A DNA stretch of 32,948 nucleotides from Terriglobales bacterium. GTDB taxonomy: Bacteria > Acidobacteriota > Terriglobia > Terriglobales > SCQP01. Under the pieces are notes generated by a model that saw only the letters and a program-made list of their open reading frames with translations, did not search any database and had not been told where the DNA came from. Positions within the stretch are counted from its first letter, which is position 1. The number at the start of each line of letters is the position of its first letter. Position numbers and translations under genes: made by a program. Of this stretch, positions 25,432-32,948 are shown in pieces. The DNA lies in NCBI GenBank assembly GCA_025451775.1, contig JANWJU010000098.1, forward strand, positions 1 through 32,948, given 5' to 3'.

Positions 25432-26358
25432 ATGAGAAAAAAAATCACCGTCGTCGGTGCCGGCAACGTCGGCGCCACCACCGCCCACTGGCTCGTGACG
25501 CGCGAAATCGCGGACGTTGTCCTCATCGATATCGTGGAAGGCGTGCCCCAGGGCAAGGCCCTCGATCTGCGGGAGGCCACCCCCATCGCCGGCTCCGATG
25601 TTGCCGTCACCGGCGCCAACGACTACGCCGCCACCGCCAACTCCGACATCGTCATCATCACCGCCGGCCTGGCCCGCAAGCCGGGCATGAGCCGCGACGA
25701 CCTGCTGAAGAAAAACCACGAGATCATCAGCGCCTGCGTCGAGCAGGCGGTGGCGCGCTCGCCCAACGCCATCCTCATCCTGGTGACCAACCCGCTGGAC
25801 GCCATGGCGCAGGCCGCCTACAAGCTCAGCAAGTTCAGCCGCAACCGCGTCATCGGCATGGCGGGCGTGCTGGACTCGGCCCGCTTCGCCGCCTTTATTG
25901 CCATGGAACTCGACGTCTCGGTCGAGAACGTGAACGCCTTCGTGCTCGGTGGCCACGGCGACACCATGGTGCCGCTGCCCCGCTACACCACCGTCGCCGG
26001 CATCCCCATCACCGAGTTGATGGACGCCGCCACCATCGAGAAGCTGGTGCAGCGCACCCGCCAGGGCGGCGCCGAGATCGTTGGCCTGCTCAAGACCGGC
26101 AGCGCCTTCTACGCCCCCAGCGCCGCCGCCGTGCAGATGGCCGAGGCCATCCTCAAGGACAAGAAACAGATCCTGCCCTGCGCCGCCTACCTCGAGGGCG
26201 AGTACGGCATCCACGGCGTCTTTGTGGGCGTGCCCTGCAAGCTGGGCGCCCGCGGCATTGAAGACGTGATCCAAGTCAAGCTCACCGCCGACGAACAGGC
26301 GGCGCTCAACAAATCCGCGGACTCTGTCCGCCAACTCGTGCAAGTGATCGGAGTCTAA
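25432..26358 (+). CDS. mdh: Malate dehydrogenase (LDH-like type)
   Basis: 308 residues, cytosolic. It interconverts malate and oxaloacetate with NAD. The Rossmann motif GAGNVG (9-14) is followed by Asp33 in LIDI, favouring NAD. The substrate loop [12 protein letters not shown] has Arg82 and Arg88, the arginine that separates malate from lactate dehydrogenases. VTNPLD (Asn120) and the catalytic GGHGDTMVP (His175) are intact, and Arg151 follows DSAR. It begins 3 nt after the icd stop with only weak SD-like sequence, so reinitiation after icd is likely. Confidence 0.96.
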   Translation: MRKKITVVGAGNVGATTAHWLVTREIADVVLIDIVEGVPQGKALDLREATPIAGSDVAVTGANDYAATANSDIVIITAGLARKPGMSRDDLLKKNHEIISACVEQAVARSPNAILILVTNPLDAMAQAAYKLSKFSRNRVIGMAGVLDSARFAAFIAMELDVSVENVNAFVLGGHGDTMVPLPRYTTVAGIPITELMDAATIEKLVQRTRQGGAEIVGLLKTGSAFYAPSAAAVQMAEAILKDKKQILPCAAYLEGEYGIHGVFVGVPCKLGARGIEDVIQVKLTADEQAALNKSADSVRQLVQVIGV

Positions 26359-26371
26359 ACAAAGGAACCCC

Positions 26372-26887
<516 letters not shown>

Positions 26888-27062
26888 CGCTGCTGTAGAG
26901 CGCGTCCAAGGCAGCCATGCGCCCGGCTCTCCAGCGGTGAACGACCGCTTCCGGATTCGGCTTCAAAATTCGCGGCGAACCTGTGCGCCGCCCGGCATCA
27001 GCCCGCGCCGCGGTCTCGGTCGAGAGCGCCGCCGCCCGCGCCTGAGCGCGGCGCCCGGCGGG
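26888..27062. other. GC-rich gap between convergent tpx and nth
   Basis: The gap holds several overlapping GC-rich partial dyads, such as GCGCCGCCCGGC near 26983 and GGCGCCCGGCGGG near 27049, with no clear single hairpin and no credible ORF. It presumably contains the termination region for both operons. Confidence 0.35.
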
Positions 27063-27725
27063 CTACACCGTGGAAAACGTCTTGTCTTTCGAGCGGCAGA
27101 GCGGCTCGATGGGACAAGCGGCGCACTTGGGTTTGCGCGCCACGCAGCAGGCGCGGCCGTGGGCGATGGCGAGGTGGGCGTAGTCGATCCAGCGTTCGCG
27201 CGGGAGGAGGCGTTGCAAGTCCAACTCGATCTTCTCCGGCGTGGTCGCGGCCGTAAGCTGCAAGCGGCGGCTGATGCGTTGGACGTGGGTATCGACCACC
27301 ACGCCCACGGCTTGGTGGAACCAGACGCCCAGCACCACGTTGGCGGTCTTGCGGGCGACGCCGGGAAGCGTGAGCAGGGCGTCCATCGTATCCGGCACTT
27401 GGCCGTGGTAGGTGTCGACGAGGCGGCGGGCGGCGCCGGCAATGGATTTGGCCTTGTTGTGATAGAAACCGGTGCTGCGGATATCGGGCTCGATCGACTC
27501 CGCGCTGACCCGCGCCATGGCGGCGGGGGTGGGATATTTCTGGAACAGCGCCGGGGTGACGAGGTTGACGCGCGCGTCGGTGCATTGGGCAGATAAGATC
27601 GTGGCCACCAGCAACTCCCAGGCGTTGCGGTGATGCAGGGCGCAGGCGGCGTCCGGGTAGGCGCGCGCCAGCCCGTCCAGGATGGCGTGCACGCGGCGAG
27701 AATCGCGGGGCTTAGCGGCCGGCAT
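27063..27725 (-). CDS. nth: Endonuclease III (DNA glycosylase/AP lyase)
   Basis: 220 residues (E. coli 211). It excises oxidised pyrimidines and cleaves AP sites. The helix-hairpin-helix TLPGVARKTANVVL holds catalytic Lys126, and VVVDTHVQRISRRL holds Asp145. The C-terminal [4Fe-4S] cluster motif is intact: Cys194-x6-Cys201-x2-Cys204-x5-Cys210. Start ATG 27725 overlaps the end of rdgB by 14 nt, placing nth last in the rph-rdgB-nth operon. The longer track ORF at 26963-27736 is in another frame. Confidence 0.96.
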   Translation of the reverse strand: MPAAKPRDSRRVHAILDGLARAYPDAACALHHRNAWELLVATILSAQCTDARVNLVTPALFQKYPTPAAMARVSAESIEPDIRSTGFYHNKAKSIAGAARRLVDTYHGQVPDTMDALLTLPGVARKTANVVLGVWFHQAVGVVVDTHVQRISRRLQLTAATTPEKIELDLQRLLPRERWIDYAHLAIAHGRACCVARKPKCAACPIEPLCRSKDKTFSTV

Positions 27726-28299
27726 GGTGGATCCATTCCGCGATTTGGCGCACGGCGGCGCCGCGGTGGCTATAGCGGCCTTTGGCGGCGGGATCGAGCT
27801 CGGCGAACGTGCATCCGGCGCCGGAGGAGAAAAACAGCGGATCGTAGCCGAAGCCGCCGTCGCCGCGCGGCGCTTCTAAAATCACTCCCGCCGCGCGGCC
27901 GGTGAAACACGCCAGCGTGCGGCCGGCGCGCGCCACCGCCAAGACGCAGACGAACTCGGCCTGACGCTGGTTCAGCGGGACGCCGTGCAGCCGCTCCAGG
28001 ACCAGCCGGTTATTGGCCTCGTCATCGCCGTGCCGGCCGGCGTAGAGGGCCGAATCGACGCCGGGTTCGCCGCCCAGCGCGGCGACCTCCAGGCCGGAGT
28101 CATCGGCGACCACGGTTGCATCGGTGTATTGGCTATAGAACTCGGCCTTCAACCGGGCGTTGGCCTCGAATGTGCGTCCGGTCTCCTCGGCTCGGGGCAG
28201 GGAACTGAAGCCGGGCAGCAACTCCCAATGAACCGTCGGCGCCAACCCGGCGAAGTCGGCCAGCTTGCCTTGGTTGCTGGTGGCCAAATAGAAGGTCAT
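27712..28299 (-). CDS. rdgB: XTP/dITP pyrophosphatase (RdgB/HAM1)
   Basis: 195 residues (E. coli 197). It hydrolyses non-canonical purine NTPs to NMP and PPi, keeping ITP/XTP out of nucleic acids. Motifs: [11 protein letters not shown] (6-16), [10 protein letters not shown] with catalytic Asp66/67, [11 protein letters not shown] (usually SARYAG), GGFGYDPLF, and KGRYSHRG near the C-terminus. Its ATG overlaps the rph stop codon as ATGA (28296-28299), and its 3' end overlaps nth, so it is translationally coupled on both sides. Confidence 0.95.
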   Translation of the reverse strand: MTFYLATSNQGKLADFAGLAPTVHWELLPGFSSLPRAEETGRTFEANARLKAEFYSQYTDATVVADDSGLEVAALGGEPGVDSALYAGRHGDDEANNRLVLERLHGVPLNQRQAEFVCVLAVARAGRTLACFTGRAAGVILEAPRGDGGFGYDPLFFSSGAGCTFAELDPAAKGRYSHRGAAVRQIAEWIHHAGR

Positions 28300-29039
28300 A
28301 GCCGCGGCAAGGGAAGTTGCAGCATTTCGTGCTGCGCGGCCATCAGTTGGGCGATGCCCAGCCGTCCCAGGCGGTTCATCTCGGCGGCCTCGGCATCGCT
28401 GAACGGTTCACTTTCGGCTGTGGCTTGCACTTCCACGTAACGGCCGTCGCCGGTCATGGCGAGGTTCATATCGACGGCGGCGTGGGAGTCTTCGGTGTAG
28501 TTCAAATCGAGCGCGGGCTGGCCGGCGATGATGCCCACGCTGACCGCCGCCAGGTAATTGCGCAGCGGCAGGCGGGAGAGGGTGCGGGCGGCAACCAATC
28601 TTTGCATGGCCATGGCCATGGCGACGAAGGCGCCGGTGATGGAGGCGGTGCGAGTGCCGCCATCGGCTTGGAGCACGTCGCAATCCAAGGTCAGGGTACG
28701 TTCGCCCAAGGCGGCCAAATCCACCACGGAACGCAGCGCCCGGCCGACGAGGCGCTGGATCTCCATGGTGCGGCCCGAGGGGCGGCCCTTGACGACTTCC
28801 CGCGGCGTGCGGCTGAGGGTGGCGCGGGGCAGCATGGCGTACTCGGCGGTGACCCAGCCCCGGCCTTGGCCGCGCAGGAAGCCGGGGACGGTTTCTTCCA
28901 GGGTGGCGGCACACAAGACCCGCGTGGCCCCCAGTTGAATCAGAACGGAGCCTTCGGCGGTAGGCTGAAAGTCGGCTTCCAGCCGCAGCGGGCGCAATTG
29001 GTCATAGGCGCGGAGGTCGACGCGAGGAGCGGTGGGCAC
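28296..29039 (-). CDS. rph: Ribonuclease PH
   Basis: 247 residues. A phosphorolytic 3'-5' exoribonuclease that trims tRNA 3' ends. Family sequence is clear throughout: [95 protein letters not shown], and [16 protein letters not shown]. The start codon is GTG 29037-29039. A perfect minus-strand TATAAT ends only 5 nt before it, so the mRNA is predicted to be leaderless. It is first gene of rph-rdgB-nth and divergent from nuoI across a palindromic promoter region. Confidence 0.95.
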   Translation of the reverse strand: MPTAPRVDLRAYDQLRPLRLEADFQPTAEGSVLIQLGATRVLCAATLEETVPGFLRGQGRGWVTAEYAMLPRATLSRTPREVVKGRPSGRTMEIQRLVGRALRSVVDLAALGERTLTLDCDVLQADGGTRTASITGAFVAMAMAMQRLVAARTLSRLPLRNYLAAVSVGIIAGQPALDLNYTEDSHAAVDMNLAMTGDGRYVEVQATAESEPFSDAEAAEMNRLGRLGIAQLMAAQHEMLQLPLPRL

Positions 29040-29044
29040 AGAAC

Positions 29045-29098
29045 ATTATAGGCGCGGGCCCCAGCCGCGCTGCGCCGCGCTGGGGCCCGCGTTATAAT
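29045..29098. promoter_or_regulatory. Divergent leaderless promoters of rph and nuoI flanking a 13-bp inverted repeat
   Basis: TATAAT on the minus strand (29050-29045) ends 5 nt before the rph GTG, and TATAAT on the plus strand (29093-29098) ends 6 nt before the nuoI ATG. Between them CGCGGGCCCCAGC (29053-29065) and GCTGGGGCCCGCG (29079-29091) are perfect complements with a 13-nt centre. The repeat covers both spacer/-35 regions, and no TTGACA-like -35 is visible. Confidence 0.65.
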
Positions 29099-29104
29099 TC
29101 CGAC

Positions 29105-29563
29105 ATGCCCGATCTCATGCAGCCCGCCAAGGATCTCGCCGCCATCGCCCACGGCTTGGGGGTGACCTTGAAGAACATGTTCATCCCTCCAGTGACGGAG
29201 TTTTACCCCGACGAGCCGGTGCGGTTCGAGGCGCGCTTCCGCGGTGTGCACGTGCAGCAACGGGATGAAAACGGGCTGGAAAAGTGCGTGGCCTGTTTTT
29301 TGTGCGCGGCGGCGTGTCCGGCCAACTGCATCTACATTGAGGCGGCGGAGAACACCGCCACGCAGCGCATCAGTGCGGGTGAGCGCTATGCCAAGGTGTA
29401 CAACATCGACTACAATCGCTGCATCTTCTGCGGCTACTGCGTCGAGGCCTGCCCCACCGACGCCATTACGCATGGCCATGGCTTCGAACTCGCCACCTAT
29501 GATGCGGGGACGTTGGTATACCGAAAAGAACAGCTTTTGGCCCCGGCCCCGGCGGTTCGCTGA
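29105..29563 (+). CDS. nuoI: NuoI-type 2[4Fe-4S] ferredoxin subunit of NADH-quinone oxidoreductase
   Basis: 152 residues. In complex I, NuoI carries clusters N6a/N6b in the peripheral arm and passes electrons towards quinone. Two CxxCxxCxxxCP motifs are intact (Cys61/64/67/71 and Cys106/109/112/116), embedded in the NuoI-specific context RFRGVHV...EKCVACFLCAAACPANCIYIEAAENT and RYAKVYNIDYNRCIFCGYCVEACPTDAIT. It is an orphan here: flanked by divergent rph and by metK, with no other nuo gene in the window. A perfect TATAAT ends 6 nt before the ATG, so translation is probably leaderless. A dedicated ferredoxin role is the alternative, but the context around the cysteines favours NuoI. Confidence 0.9.
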   Translation: MPDLMQPAKDLAAIAHGLGVTLKNMFIPPVTEFYPDEPVRFEARFRGVHVQQRDENGLEKCVACFLCAAACPANCIYIEAAENTATQRISAGERYAKVYNIDYNRCIFCGYCVEACPTDAITHGHGFELATYDAGTLVYRKEQLLAPAPAVR

Positions 29564-29654
29564 TTTTTCGTTTCTTCCGGATTGATTCGCTGCTACGATG
29601 GCTACCGTCAAAATTGGCAAGAACAAGCAAGCACAAGAAAGAGGGCTTATTCAC

Positions 29655-30827
29655 GTGTCACGCCGCACCCTTTTTACCTCCGAATCGGTGACCGAAGGCC
29701 ACCCCGATAAAATTGCCGACCAGGTTTCCGATGCCGTGCTCGATGCCGCGCTGAGCGGGGACCCGTCCAGCCGTGTGGCGTGTGAAGCGCTGCTGACCAC
29801 GGGTTTGATCGTGGTCGCCGGCGAAATCACCACCCGCGCCCAGATCGACTACCAGCAGGTGGCGCGGGAGGCGGTGCGCACGGTGGGGTACACCGATGCC
29901 AGCTTTGGTTTCGACTGCGATACGTGCGGCGTGTTGGTCAGCATCCACCGCCAATCCGGCGACATTGCCATGGGCGTGGACCGGGACGGGGCGGGGGATC
30001 AGGGCATGATGTTTGGCTACGCCTGCGATCAGACGCCGGAGAAGATGCCGCTGCCCATCGCGCTGGCGCGCCGGCTCACCAACCAACTCTCGAAGGTGCG
30101 GCGTGACGGCAGCCTCGATTTTCTGCGCCCGGACGGCAAAAGCCAGGTCACGGTCGAGTATGAAGACGGCCGTCCGCGGCGTATTGATGCGGTGGTGATT
30201 TCCACGCAGCACAGCGATGCGATCGCGACCGATGCGCTCCGCCACGCCATCCGCCGCGAGGTCATCGACCCCGTGATCCCCGCCGACATGGTGGACGCGG
30301 CCACGCAGTACCACATCAACCCCACCGGACGCTTTGTCACCGGCGGCCCCATGGGCGACACCGGCGTGACCGGACGCAAGATCATCGTCGACACCTACGG
30401 CGGCATGGGCCGCCACGGCGGCGGGGCGTTCAGCGGCAAGGATCCCTCCAAGGTGGATCGTTCCGGCGCCTATATGGCGCGCTACATCGCCCGCAACGTG
30501 GTGGCGGCCGAGCTGGCGCGGCACTGCGAGGTCCAGTTGGCCTACGCCATTGGCGTGGCCGAGCCGGTCTCGGTGCTGGTGGATACGTTCGGGACCCAGG
30601 CCGTGGATGAAGACAAAATCAGCCAAGCCGTGCGCAAAGTGTTCCAGCTCACGCCCAAGGGCATCATCGAGACGCTGAAGCTGCGCCGTCCCATCTACCA
30701 GAAGACCGCCGGGTTCGGCCACTTCGGCCGCAACGATCCCGACTTCACTTGGGAGCGTGAGGACAAGGTCGATGAGTTGCGGGCGGCCTGCGGCGTCAAC
30801 TCCGGCGCCTTGGCTTCAGCGCGCTAA
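29655..30827 (+). CDS. metK: S-adenosylmethionine synthetase
   Basis: 390 residues from GTG 29655 (E. coli 384). It makes SAM from methionine and ATP. Motifs: [13 protein letters not shown] (catalytic His16), [12 protein letters not shown] (methionine/ATP loop), [37 protein letters not shown] (P-loop-like), and the C-terminal [14 protein letters not shown]. The track ORF begins at ATG 29598, adding a 19-residue lysine-rich segment. I prefer GTG because conserved sequence starts there, AAAGAGG lies 10 nt upstream, and TACGAT (29594-29599) overlapping that ATG resembles a -10 box. No SAM riboswitch is seen in the ~90-nt upstream gap. Confidence 0.93.
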   Translation: MSRRTLFTSESVTEGHPDKIADQVSDAVLDAALSGDPSSRVACEALLTTGLIVVAGEITTRAQIDYQQVAREAVRTVGYTDASFGFDCDTCGVLVSIHRQSGDIAMGVDRDGAGDQGMMFGYACDQTPEKMPLPIALARRLTNQLSKVRRDGSLDFLRPDGKSQVTVEYEDGRPRRIDAVVISTQHSDAIATDALRHAIRREVIDPVIPADMVDAATQYHINPTGRFVTGGPMGDTGVTGRKIIVDTYGGMGRHGGGAFSGKDPSKVDRSGAYMARYIARNVVAAELARHCEVQLAYAIGVAEPVSVLVDTFGTQAVDEDKISQAVRKVFQLTPKGIIETLKLRRPIYQKTAGFGHFGRNDPDFTWEREDKVDELRAACGVNSGALASAR

Positions 30828-30860
30828 ACGGGTCGGCACCGCGTTTACGGGAACGACCTC

Positions 30861-32357
30861 ATGCAAGACATTGCCGCTTGGGGATTGGACGCGGCGGTGG
30901 CGTCGGGAGCCAACTACGCGGATGTGCGCGTCATTGAAGAGCGCCATCGCAGCCTGACCACCAAAAATGGCAAGCTCGGCCACGCCGCCGACGACGATAC
31001 CCAGGGCATCGGCATCCGGGTGCTGTTGCAGGGGGCGTATGGCGGGGCCTGGGGCTTCGCTTCCAGCGACGACTGCTCCCGCGCCGCCGTCACCGCCACC
31101 GCGCGCCGTGCGGTCGAGATCGCCCGCGCCTCGGCTCAACTCGGACAGCGCCAGCTGCGGCTGGCGCCGGAAGCCGCCCATCAGGCCATCTGGGTCGCAC
31201 CCTGTGAACTGGATCCCTTCAGTGTTGGCGTCAGCGAGCAACTCGATCTGCTGCTGGCCGTCGACCGGGAACTGCGCGGCGTGGCGGGCGTGACGCTGGC
31301 CGAGGCGCAGATGAACTTCCAGCGCCATCACCAGCTCTTCCTCTCCAGCCAGGGCGCGCGCATCGAGCAGACGCGGGTGCTCAGCGGCGCAGGCTTCGCC
31401 GCGCTGGCGTTCGCCAACGGCGACATCCAAAAGCGCTCCTACCCCAACTCCTTCGGTGGCCAGTTTCAGCTCAAAGGCTACGAGCTGGTGCGTGAACTGC
31501 ACCTTTTGGACCATGCCCGCCGCGTCGGCGAGGAGGCGGTGGCCCTGCACCGTGCGCCCCAGTGCCCGCAAACCGTGGGCACGCTCATCCTCGACAGCTC
31601 CCAACTGGGCCTGCAGATCCACGAGTCCATTGGCCATCCCATCGAGTTGGACCGGGTGTTGGGCAGCGAGGCCAACTTCGCCGGCATGAGCTTCCTCACG
31701 CTTGATCAGTGGAAGAAACTCCGCTATGGATCGGAGCTGGTCAACGTGGTGGCGGATGCGCGGCTGGAGCACGGCCCCGGCCTGGGCACGTTCGCCTTCG
31801 ACGACGAGGGTGTCGCTGCACAGCGCACCGACATCATCCGCAACGGGGCATTCCTCAACTACATCAGCAGCCGCGAAACCGCCGCTGCCATCGGTGAAAC
31901 CCGCTCCAACGGCTGTATGCGGGCCGAGTCCTGGAACCGGCTGCCGTTGGTGCGGATGACCAACATTAGCATCGTACCCGGCCCCGAACCCCTGAGCCCC
32001 AGCGAGCTGATCGCCGACACTGAGGACGGCTTTTATCTCGAGACCAACCGCAGCTGGTCCATCGACGACAAGCGTTTCAACTTTCAGTTCGGCACCGAGA
32101 TCGGCTGGGAGATCAAGCACGGCAAAAAGACGCGCATGTTGAAGAACCCGAGCTACTCGGGAATCACCACCGAGTTTTGGAATTCGATGGATGCCATTTG
32201 TTCGCGCGATCATTGGACGCTGTGGGGCACGCCCAACTGTGGCAAGGGGCAGCCGCAGCAGACCATGGGCACCGGCCACGGCGCCGCGCCCGCCCGCTTC
32301 CGCAACATCAAAATCGGCACCGCCTATCAGCAAAGCCAAAGCGGGGCGGGACAGTGA
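30861..32357 (+). CDS. tldD: TldD-type metalloprotease subunit
   Basis: 498 residues. The TldD/TldE heterodimer is a zinc protease that trims or matures peptides, including ribosomally made antibiotics such as microcin B17, in the cytosol. The zinc motif HESIGH (His254, Glu255, His259; HExxxH) is followed by PIELDRVLGSEANFAG. Other family stretches are FAFDDEGVAAQRTDIIRNGAFLNYISSRETA and RMTNISIVPG, with a C-terminal zinc-site Cys probably in NCGKGQP. The gene starts 33 nt after metK with weak SD-like GGGAA. Its TGA overlaps the GTG of the pmbA-like gene (GTGA), the usual tldD-tldE arrangement. Confidence 0.93.
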   Translation: MQDIAAWGLDAAVASGANYADVRVIEERHRSLTTKNGKLGHAADDDTQGIGIRVLLQGAYGGAWGFASSDDCSRAAVTATARRAVEIARASAQLGQRQLRLAPEAAHQAIWVAPCELDPFSVGVSEQLDLLLAVDRELRGVAGVTLAEAQMNFQRHHQLFLSSQGARIEQTRVLSGAGFAALAFANGDIQKRSYPNSFGGQFQLKGYELVRELHLLDHARRVGEEAVALHRAPQCPQTVGTLILDSSQLGLQIHESIGHPIELDRVLGSEANFAGMSFLTLDQWKKLRYGSELVNVVADARLEHGPGLGTFAFDDEGVAAQRTDIIRNGAFLNYISSRETAAAIGETRSNGCMRAESWNRLPLVRMTNISIVPGPEPLSPSELIADTEDGFYLETNRSWSIDDKRFNFQFGTEIGWEIKHGKKTRMLKNPSYSGITTEFWNSMDAICSRDHWTLWGTPNCGKGQPQQTMGTGHGAAPARFRNIKIGTAYQQSQSGAGQ

Positions 32358-32948
32358 CGACAGAGACGCCCCCGCGCCTCGACCTGGAACGCGCCCGCGC
32401 GGTGCTGGAGCAAGCGCGGCAGGCCGCGACTGGAGTTCCTGGCGCCGAGGTCGAAATCACGCTGGAGGAGACGCAGGGCGGCCTCACGCGTTTTGCCAAC
32501 AACGCCATCCATCAACACGTCGGAGAGGCCGCGCTGGCGCTCTCGGTGCGGACCCAGTTTGATCGCCGCTGCGCGCGCGCTTCGACCCACCGCCTGGACG
32601 CCATTGGCATTCGGGAGGTGGTCGACCGCGCCCTGCACTTGACCCGTTCGCAAAGCGAAGATCCGGATCTGCTCGAGATGGCCCCGCCGCAGCCGATCCC
32701 TGCCGCGATGCCAGCCATCGACCGGTTTGACGCCGAGACGGCCGCCATTACTCCGGCGCAGCGCGCTACGGCGGTGCAAGCCATGGTCGCGGCGGCGACC
32801 GCACGCCAGCTCACGGCCGCGGGCATTTGCGCGACCCGGATGGCGCGCCTGGCGCTGCTGAACTCGCGCGGGTTGGAGGCTTTCTACGCCTCCACCGGCG
32901 CCGAGTACTCGGTCACCATGCTCGCCGCCAACAGTTCGGGATGGGCTA
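32354..32948 (+). CDS. pmbA: PmbA/TldE-type partner of TldD, 5' part (runs off window)
   Basis: This gene is absent from the ORF track because it has no stop in the window. From GTG 32354, overlapping the tldD stop as GTGA, an open frame of 198 residues continues to the end. It reads VEITLEETQGGLTRFANNAIHQHVGE, VRTQFDRRCARASTHRLD, and LLNSRGLEAFYASTGAEYSVTMLA, the N-terminal domain shared by TldD and PmbA/TldE. TldE subunits lack the zinc motif and complete the protease heterodimer; the diagnostic region lies beyond the window. The pairing with tldD is the main reason for the subunit call. Confidence 0.85.
   Translation, partial: MTTETPPRLDLERARAVLEQARQAATGVPGAEVEITLEETQGGLTRFANNAIHQHVGEAALALSVRTQFDRRCARASTHRLDAIGIREVVDRALHLTRSQSEDPDLLEMAPPQPIPAAMPAIDRFDAETAAITPAQRATAVQAMVAAATARQLTAAGICATRMARLALLNSRGLEAFYASTGAEYSVTMLAANSSGWA

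Noticed and set aside
29564-29654. Possible SAM riboswitch upstream of metK
   Set aside because: The gap is ~90 nt, lacks the expected paired helices, and contains a -10-like TACGAT. No other SAM-riboswitch structure was seen near metG either.
29658-30722. 354-aa minus-strand ORF opposite metK
   Set aside because: Antisense shadow; metK is unambiguous on the plus strand.
30816-32339. 507-aa minus-strand ORF opposite tldD
   Set aside because: Complete antisense overlap with a gene carrying the HESIGH motif; no motifs of its own.

Overview
The window looks like a stretch of ordinary chromosome from a GC-rich member of the Acidobacteriota. This is inferred from gene content: a 1310-residue Oar-like TonB-dependent receptor with an N-terminal carboxypeptidase-regulatory-type domain, a stand-alone MacB/FtsX permease of the acidobacterial duplicated (ADOP) type, a TolC with a Gly-rich insert, and very high GC at third codon positions, which creates long antisense shadow ORFs. 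I see no phage genes, IS elements, CRISPR arrays, rRNA or complete tRNA genes. I did not find a clear undescribed multi-gene system. The most interesting signals are regulatory DNA, small repeats and one degenerate enzyme domain.

Layout. (1) 1-7042, carbohydrate and envelope block: the 3' end of a parallel beta-helix protein, then on the minus strand a TonB-dependent receptor, a TIM-barrel sugar isomerase/epimerase (TTG start, very strong SD that can be sequestered by an upstream anti-SD), and a Gfo/Idh/MocA oxidoreductase. (2) 7335-12910, housekeeping block on the plus strand: metG, tatD, yajQ, a long-chain polyprenyl diphosphate synthase and a CYTH-domain protein, closed by a convergent DinB-family gene. 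The CYTH gene has one copy of a GC-rich hairpin element just upstream and another inside its 3' end. (3) 12992-17360: the ADOP permease converges on tolC across a strong hairpin. (4) 17522-21040: truA and an M20 peptidase on plus, a small zinc-ribbon-like membrane protein on minus, and an exported putative beta-barrel protein on plus. The last two diverge from one overlapping pair of -10 elements. (5) 21071-26887: glnE, a tiny two-TM protein, icd, mdh and tpx run in one direction with very short gaps, joining nitrogen control, TCA enzymes and peroxide defence. GlnE lacks one conserved Asp of the C-terminal nucleotidyltransferase motif. (6) 27063-29039, minus strand: rph, rdgB and nth overlap tightly as an RNA/nucleotide/DNA quality-control operon. 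(7) 29105-32948, plus strand: an orphan nuoI-type ferredoxin, metK, tldD and the start of its partner pmbA/tldE, which runs off the window.

A recurrent theme is -10 hexamers placed 5-9 nt before the start codon (yajQ, the exported protein at 20168, rph, nuoI). This suggests leaderless transcription is common here. The rph/nuoI divergent promoter is the best example: two perfect TATAAT boxes flank a perfect 13-bp inverted repeat.
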